Shown here one piece after another: positions 6,291-8,627 of a stretch of DNA of 8,627 bases. Numbering within the stretch: the first letter of the stretch is position 1; every line of letters starts with the position of its first letter. Below the pieces are notes generated by a model that was given only the letters and a program-made list of their open reading frames with translations, did not search any database and had not been told where the DNA came from. The DNA lies in the NCBI GenBank assembly GCA_007124415.1, contig SLFE01000060.1:1-8627 (forward strand), given 5' to 3'. Both the position numbers and the translations under genes were made by a program. Source of the stretch: Waddliaceae bacterium (lineage in GTDB: Bacteria > Chlamydiota > Chlamydiia > Chlamydiales > SLFE01).

Positions 6291-6999
6291 GTGTTGCGAT
6301 GCCGCCGAATAGAGGGTTTATGGAGACTTGGGAAAAGCCTGTTGTTATCAAGCTGTCGGCTACGCGGTCGGGCGATACGAATTCATGGATGCTGTTGCAA
6401 AGGTATTCATAAGCTTTTTTGTTCGATGTGGCGATCTTTCCGAGTATCGGCAAGGCGGTTCTGAGGTAGAGGTGGTGCCCGAGCCTGAGAAAGCTGTTTT
6501 CGGGGCGGGTCAATTCGAGAATTCCAAAGCGGCCTCCGGGTTTGAGCACTCTCAATGTCTCATGGAAGCACTGGGACGGATCTTTGATGTTGCGGATGCC
6601 ATAGGCGGCGGTTGCGGCGTCGATGAGATTGTCTTCAAGAGGAATGGATTGCGCGTCAGCTTCAAGGTAATGGATCTCATGACGGCTTAATTGCATTTTC
6701 CGGGCTTTTTCTTTAGCGCACGCGAGCATTCCTGATGAAAAATCGAGCATATAGGCTGTTACCGGATCTTTTTGGCTGCGCAGATAGGGAAAGGCGATAT
6801 CGCCGGTGCCGCAGCATAGATCCAGAAGCGTTTTGGGGTGGCTGCCGGAATAGATTTCGCGGATGAGGGCGCGATTCCATAGCCTATAGGTCTGAAAAGA
6901 GAGAATCGCATTGCCCCTTTCGTAATTTCTGGCAATGTCGTTGAACAGAGCTTTGATTGAGTCGGGATTTTGTTTTGCGTAAGGAGTTGGTTCAGTCAT
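6265..6999 (-). CDS. ubiE: UbiE/MenG, demethylmenaquinone C-methyltransferase
   Basis: This SAM-dependent class I methyltransferase adds the C-methyl group to demethylmenaquinol, the last step of menaquinone synthesis (in ubiquinone producers the same enzyme also methylates a ubiquinone precursor). The 244 residues match the family length (about 230-260). Seen: the SAM motif I LLDLCCGTGD (58-67), the acidic DFSSGML (86-92), AYGIRNIKDP (132-141) corresponding to the family signature FGxRN, LKPGGRFGILELTRPE (152-167) and the C-terminal FGGIATLILAEK (231-242). The start ATG overlaps the nqrM stop by 8 bp, so translation is coupled. Since a men operon lies next to it and no ubiquinone gene is visible, menG would be the more descriptive name. 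It is transcribed towards the men operon rather than with it. Confidence 0.95.
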   Translation of the reverse strand: MTEPTPYAKQNPDSIKALFNDIARNYERGNAILSFQTYRLWNRALIREIYSGSHPKTLLDLCCGTGDIAFPYLRSQKDPVTAYMLDFSSGMLACAKEKARKMQLSRHEIHYLEADAQSIPLEDNLIDAATAAYGIRNIKDPSQCFHETLRVLKPGGRFGILELTRPENSFLRLGHHLYLRTALPILGKIATSNKKAYEYLCNSIHEFVSPDRVADSLITTGFSQVSINPLFGGIATLILAEKKL

Positions 7000-7234
7000 T
7001 CTCTTCTTCTTCTGTCAGCTTCTCTTCTTTATCTTTAATGTCGGTTGGTTTCTTGCAAATTTCGCAGGAGATTTTACGGCCGCATCTCTCATCGCGGACT
7101 TTGTTCGGATCCATGCCGCAGGCGCCTCGAATGATCCTGACTTTCCCTGTTATCAGCCAGCCAATCCCTAATAAGGCCAAGGCTAAAATAACAACGCCAA
7201 AAGCTAGTAAAATGGTTGTGATCATGGGTCCCAT
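6992..7234 (-). CDS. nqrM: NqrM-like Na+-NQR maturation protein (DUF539)
   Basis: A small membrane protein of 80 residues. An N-terminal transmembrane helix (about 5-29) is followed by a basic turn and a cysteine cluster: Cys39 in GACGM, Cys51, Cys57 and Cys60. One membrane helix plus four cysteines, the first in a G-x-CG context, is the pattern of NqrM, the family required for maturation of the Na+-translocating NADH:quinone oxidoreductase, probably by delivering iron for the NqrD/NqrE site. The acidic C-terminal tail (61-80, rich in Glu, Asp and Lys) is an extension without recognised function. The start is supported by a GAGG ribosome site 5 nt upstream. It lies between an iron-sulfur flavoprotein and ubiE, in keeping with a quinone/respiration job. 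The nqrA-F genes themselves are not in the window. The cysteine spacing was judged by eye, so the family call is good but not certain. Confidence 0.75.
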   Translation of the reverse strand: MGPMITTILLAFGVVILALALLGIGWLITGKVRIIRGACGMDPNKVRDERCGRKISCEICKKPTDIKDKEEKLTEEEEND

Positions 7235-7251
7235 AATTACCTCTTCCTCGT

Positions 7252-7260
7252 ATTATAACA
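7252..7260 (-). promoter_or_regulatory. Extended -10 promoter upstream of nqrM-ubiE
   Basis: On the - strand the sequence reads TGTTATAAT, a perfect extended -10 (TGnTATAAT), in the 36-bp gap between the oxidoreductase stop and nqrM. A TTGACT lies about 21 nt upstream, too far for a normal -35, which an extended -10 does not need. Transcription would start near 7245, giving a leader of about 11 nt that holds the GAGG ribosome site. It would let nqrM and ubiE be expressed apart from the upstream gene. Confidence 0.5.
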
Positions 7261-7270
7261 TAAATTTGAT

Positions 7271-8627
7271 TTAATCGTAGTCAACTTTGCAATTTGAGGT
7301 TAAAGGAACCGCCTGGCATGTCAGGATTTTTCCATTTTGCGCCTCGGCTTCACTAAGAGCCTGATGCCTCTTCATGGATACTTTTCCTGTTTTAAGCTGG
7401 GCTATGCAGGTGCTGCAAATACCTTCTCTGCAGGAAAAGGGAGGGTTTAAGTTTTCGCGAATGGCCGCATTGAGAATATTTTCGCCGGGGCGGCAAACAA
7501 TTTCAGTTTCTTTCCCATAAATTTTAACCAACGTCGATTTCGATTCCTCGGCAGAGCCCTCTTCTCCTTCTCCGACAATTAGGGGGCTTTCCGATATTTC
7601 AGTATGGACCTCCTCAAAGGGCTCTGCCAGGGATGTGAATGTTTCGACATGGATCTTGCTTTCCGGGATCCGTTTTTGAGCAAGCGATTCTTTGACAAGA
7701 GACATCATTTCTCCCGGTCCGCAAATGTAGTATTCGGCATCATGCGGACTGGAGTCCAAAATGTTTCCGATTTTATCTTTGTCAAGTCTTCCTATTGAAT
7801 CTAAGCTACCTGCATCTTGGACAGAGATGCTGTGTATCACCTGAAATCTTTCGCTATACTTTTGCTTAAGCTGCTCAAGGTCTTGGTTGAAGATAATTGA
7901 GTCCGGGTCATGATTGGCAAAAATAAGTCTGATGTCCTTGACATGCGGCTCTTTTAGAAGTGAGCTGATCAATGAAAAAATCGGGGTGATGCCGCTTCCC
8001 CCTGCGAACATGACGTAGCGGGAAGCTTCGGCAACGGGCGTGAATTGACCTGCAGGTGGGAGAATCAACACTTCGTCGCCAACCTTAAGCTGATCAATCA
8101 TGTCGTTGGAAATGAGTCCGTCTGCGACCCTTTTTACGGTAATTCTGAGCTGCTTGTCCTCGAGAGGGGAGCTTGAGAGCGAGTAGCATCTTTTATGAAG
8201 CTGGCCGGCATCAAGCATTCTCAGAGTGATAAACTGTCCGGGTTTGTAATCGAATTCGTGTTTAAGTTGGCTTGGAATATCGAAGAAAAATGAAACGGCC
8301 TGTTTTGTCTCCCACTTTTTTTGTGCGACTTTTAATAAATAGTAGCGGTGATGTTTTCCATAGTCCGTTTGATATTGAAACCAGGACCGGTCTACATCCA
8401 GAGGCTGGTACCCAAAGGCCATCCTCTTCATTATTTTTGGGGCGATGAACTTTTGAAAGAAGGGGAAAATGATTTTTCTCGCTTTGTTGATAATGGGATT
8501 GCGGATACCCATGACAGCCATGCCGAGGATTTTTTGAATGCGAAAGATTTTGACTGCTTCTTTTTTCCGCTTAGCGGCAAATTCTTCGAGATGATAAGTT
8601 CTAATGATTCCGGGATGATCCTTTAAT
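7271..8627 (-). CDS. FAD/NAD(P)-2Fe-2S oxidoreductase, C-terminal part, possibly fused to a flavin monooxygenase (5' end outside window)
   Basis: A ferredoxin-reductase-type electron transfer protein of the PaaE/Hmp-like order FAD, NAD, 2Fe-2S. The frame has no stop up to the right edge, so 451 codons are visible and the start lies outside. The internal ATG at 8521 has no ribosome site. Counting from that ATG: RCYSLSSSP (111-119, flavin site), GGSGITP (174-180, NAD(P) site), YICGPGEMM (265-273), an acidic linker (about 301-328) and a plant-type ferredoxin with Cys364, Cys369, Cys372 and Cys402 (spacing C-x4-C-x2-C-x29-C). The 35 codons before that ATG and the following 35 residues (YHLEEFAAKRKKEA..., then RNPIINKARK) resemble the helical tail of UbiH/PheA-type FAD monooxygenases, so the full protein may be a hydroxylase fused to its own reductase. 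It is not NqrF, in which the 2Fe-2S domain comes first. Substrate unknown. Confidence 0.85.
   Translation of the reverse strand, partial: LKDHPGIIRTYHLEEFAAKRKKEAVKIFRIQKILGMAVMGIRNPIINKARKIIFPFFQKFIAPKIMKRMAFGYQPLDVDRSWFQYQTDYGKHHRYYLLKVAQKKWETKQAVSFFFDIPSQLKHEFDYKPGQFITLRMLDAGQLHKRCYSLSSSPLEDKQLRITVKRVADGLISNDMIDQLKVGDEVLILPPAGQFTPVAEASRYVMFAGGSGITPIFSLISSLLKEPHVKDIRLIFANHDPDSIIFNQDLEQLKQKYSERFQVIHSISVQDAGSLDSIGRLDKDKIGNILDSSPHDAEYYICGPGEMMSLVKESLAQKRIPESKIHVETFTSLAEPFEEVHTEISESPLIVGEGEEGSAEESKSTLVKIYGKETEIVCRPGENILNAAIRENLNPPFSCREGICSTCIAQLKTGKVSMKRHQALSEAEAQNGKILTCQAVPLTSNCKVDYD

Noticed and set aside
6328..6690. A 120-codon + strand frame antisense to ubiE
   Set aside because: It overlaps the conserved C-terminal half of the methyltransferase and has no support of its own.
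7271..8521. The - strand oxidoreductase as NqrF
   Set aside because: NqrF has an N-terminal membrane helix and its 2Fe-2S domain before the FAD domain. Here the 2Fe-2S domain is last.

Overview
The window carries most of a classical (o-succinylbenzoate) menaquinone operon on the + strand. It is followed by a long nested palindrome and an unrecognised gene. A convergent - strand cluster then encodes the last menaquinone enzyme, a Na+-NQR maturation factor and the C-terminal part of a large flavin/iron-sulfur oxidoreductase. The DNA is bacterial, dense, of moderate GC, with short or overlapping gene junctions. The pairing of menaquinone synthesis with an NqrM-like protein points to a Gram-negative-type bacterium with a Na+-pumping NADH:quinone oxidoreductase. 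I lean towards an environmental (Waddlia/Parachlamydia-like) member of the Chlamydiae from general familiarity, but nothing in the sequence proves this.

Left part (1-5429, +): menD (5' end outside the window), menH, menB, menA, menC and menE run head to tail with overlaps of 59, 16, 4 and 4 bp and one 9-bp gap, so they almost certainly form one translationally coupled operon. Together they take isochorismate through SEPHCHC, SHCHC, o-succinylbenzoate, OSB-CoA and DHNA-CoA. They also cover the prenylation of DHNA by MenA. The isochorismate synthase (menF) is not visible and may lie to the left. No DHNA-CoA thioesterase is visible.

Middle (5401-5574): a nested inverted repeat of about 165 bp begins inside the last codons of menE and ends just before the best ribosome binding site of the next gene. 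It has perfect 22-bp outer arms, imperfect middle arms, perfect 19-bp inner arms and a 5-bp apical stem. It is flanked by a 7-bp direct repeat (CCAAGGA). It looks like a small non-autonomous mobile element inserted at an operon junction.

A 236-codon gene of unknown function follows (5580-6290, possible longer start at 5511). Its 3' end overlaps that of ubiE/menG, which is transcribed from the other strand.

Right part (6265-8627, -): transcription runs leftward from a large oxidoreductase (open at the right edge of the window) through nqrM to ubiE/menG, which methylates demethylmenaquinone. NqrM and UbiE overlap by 8 bp, and a good extended -10 promoter lies just upstream of nqrM. The oxidoreductase has the order FAD domain, NAD domain, 2Fe-2S ferredoxin domain. 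Its frame stays open upstream into sequence that resembles the C-terminal tail of a UbiH-type flavin monooxygenase, so the full protein may be a fusion. The window as a whole is therefore about making and using the respiratory quinone.
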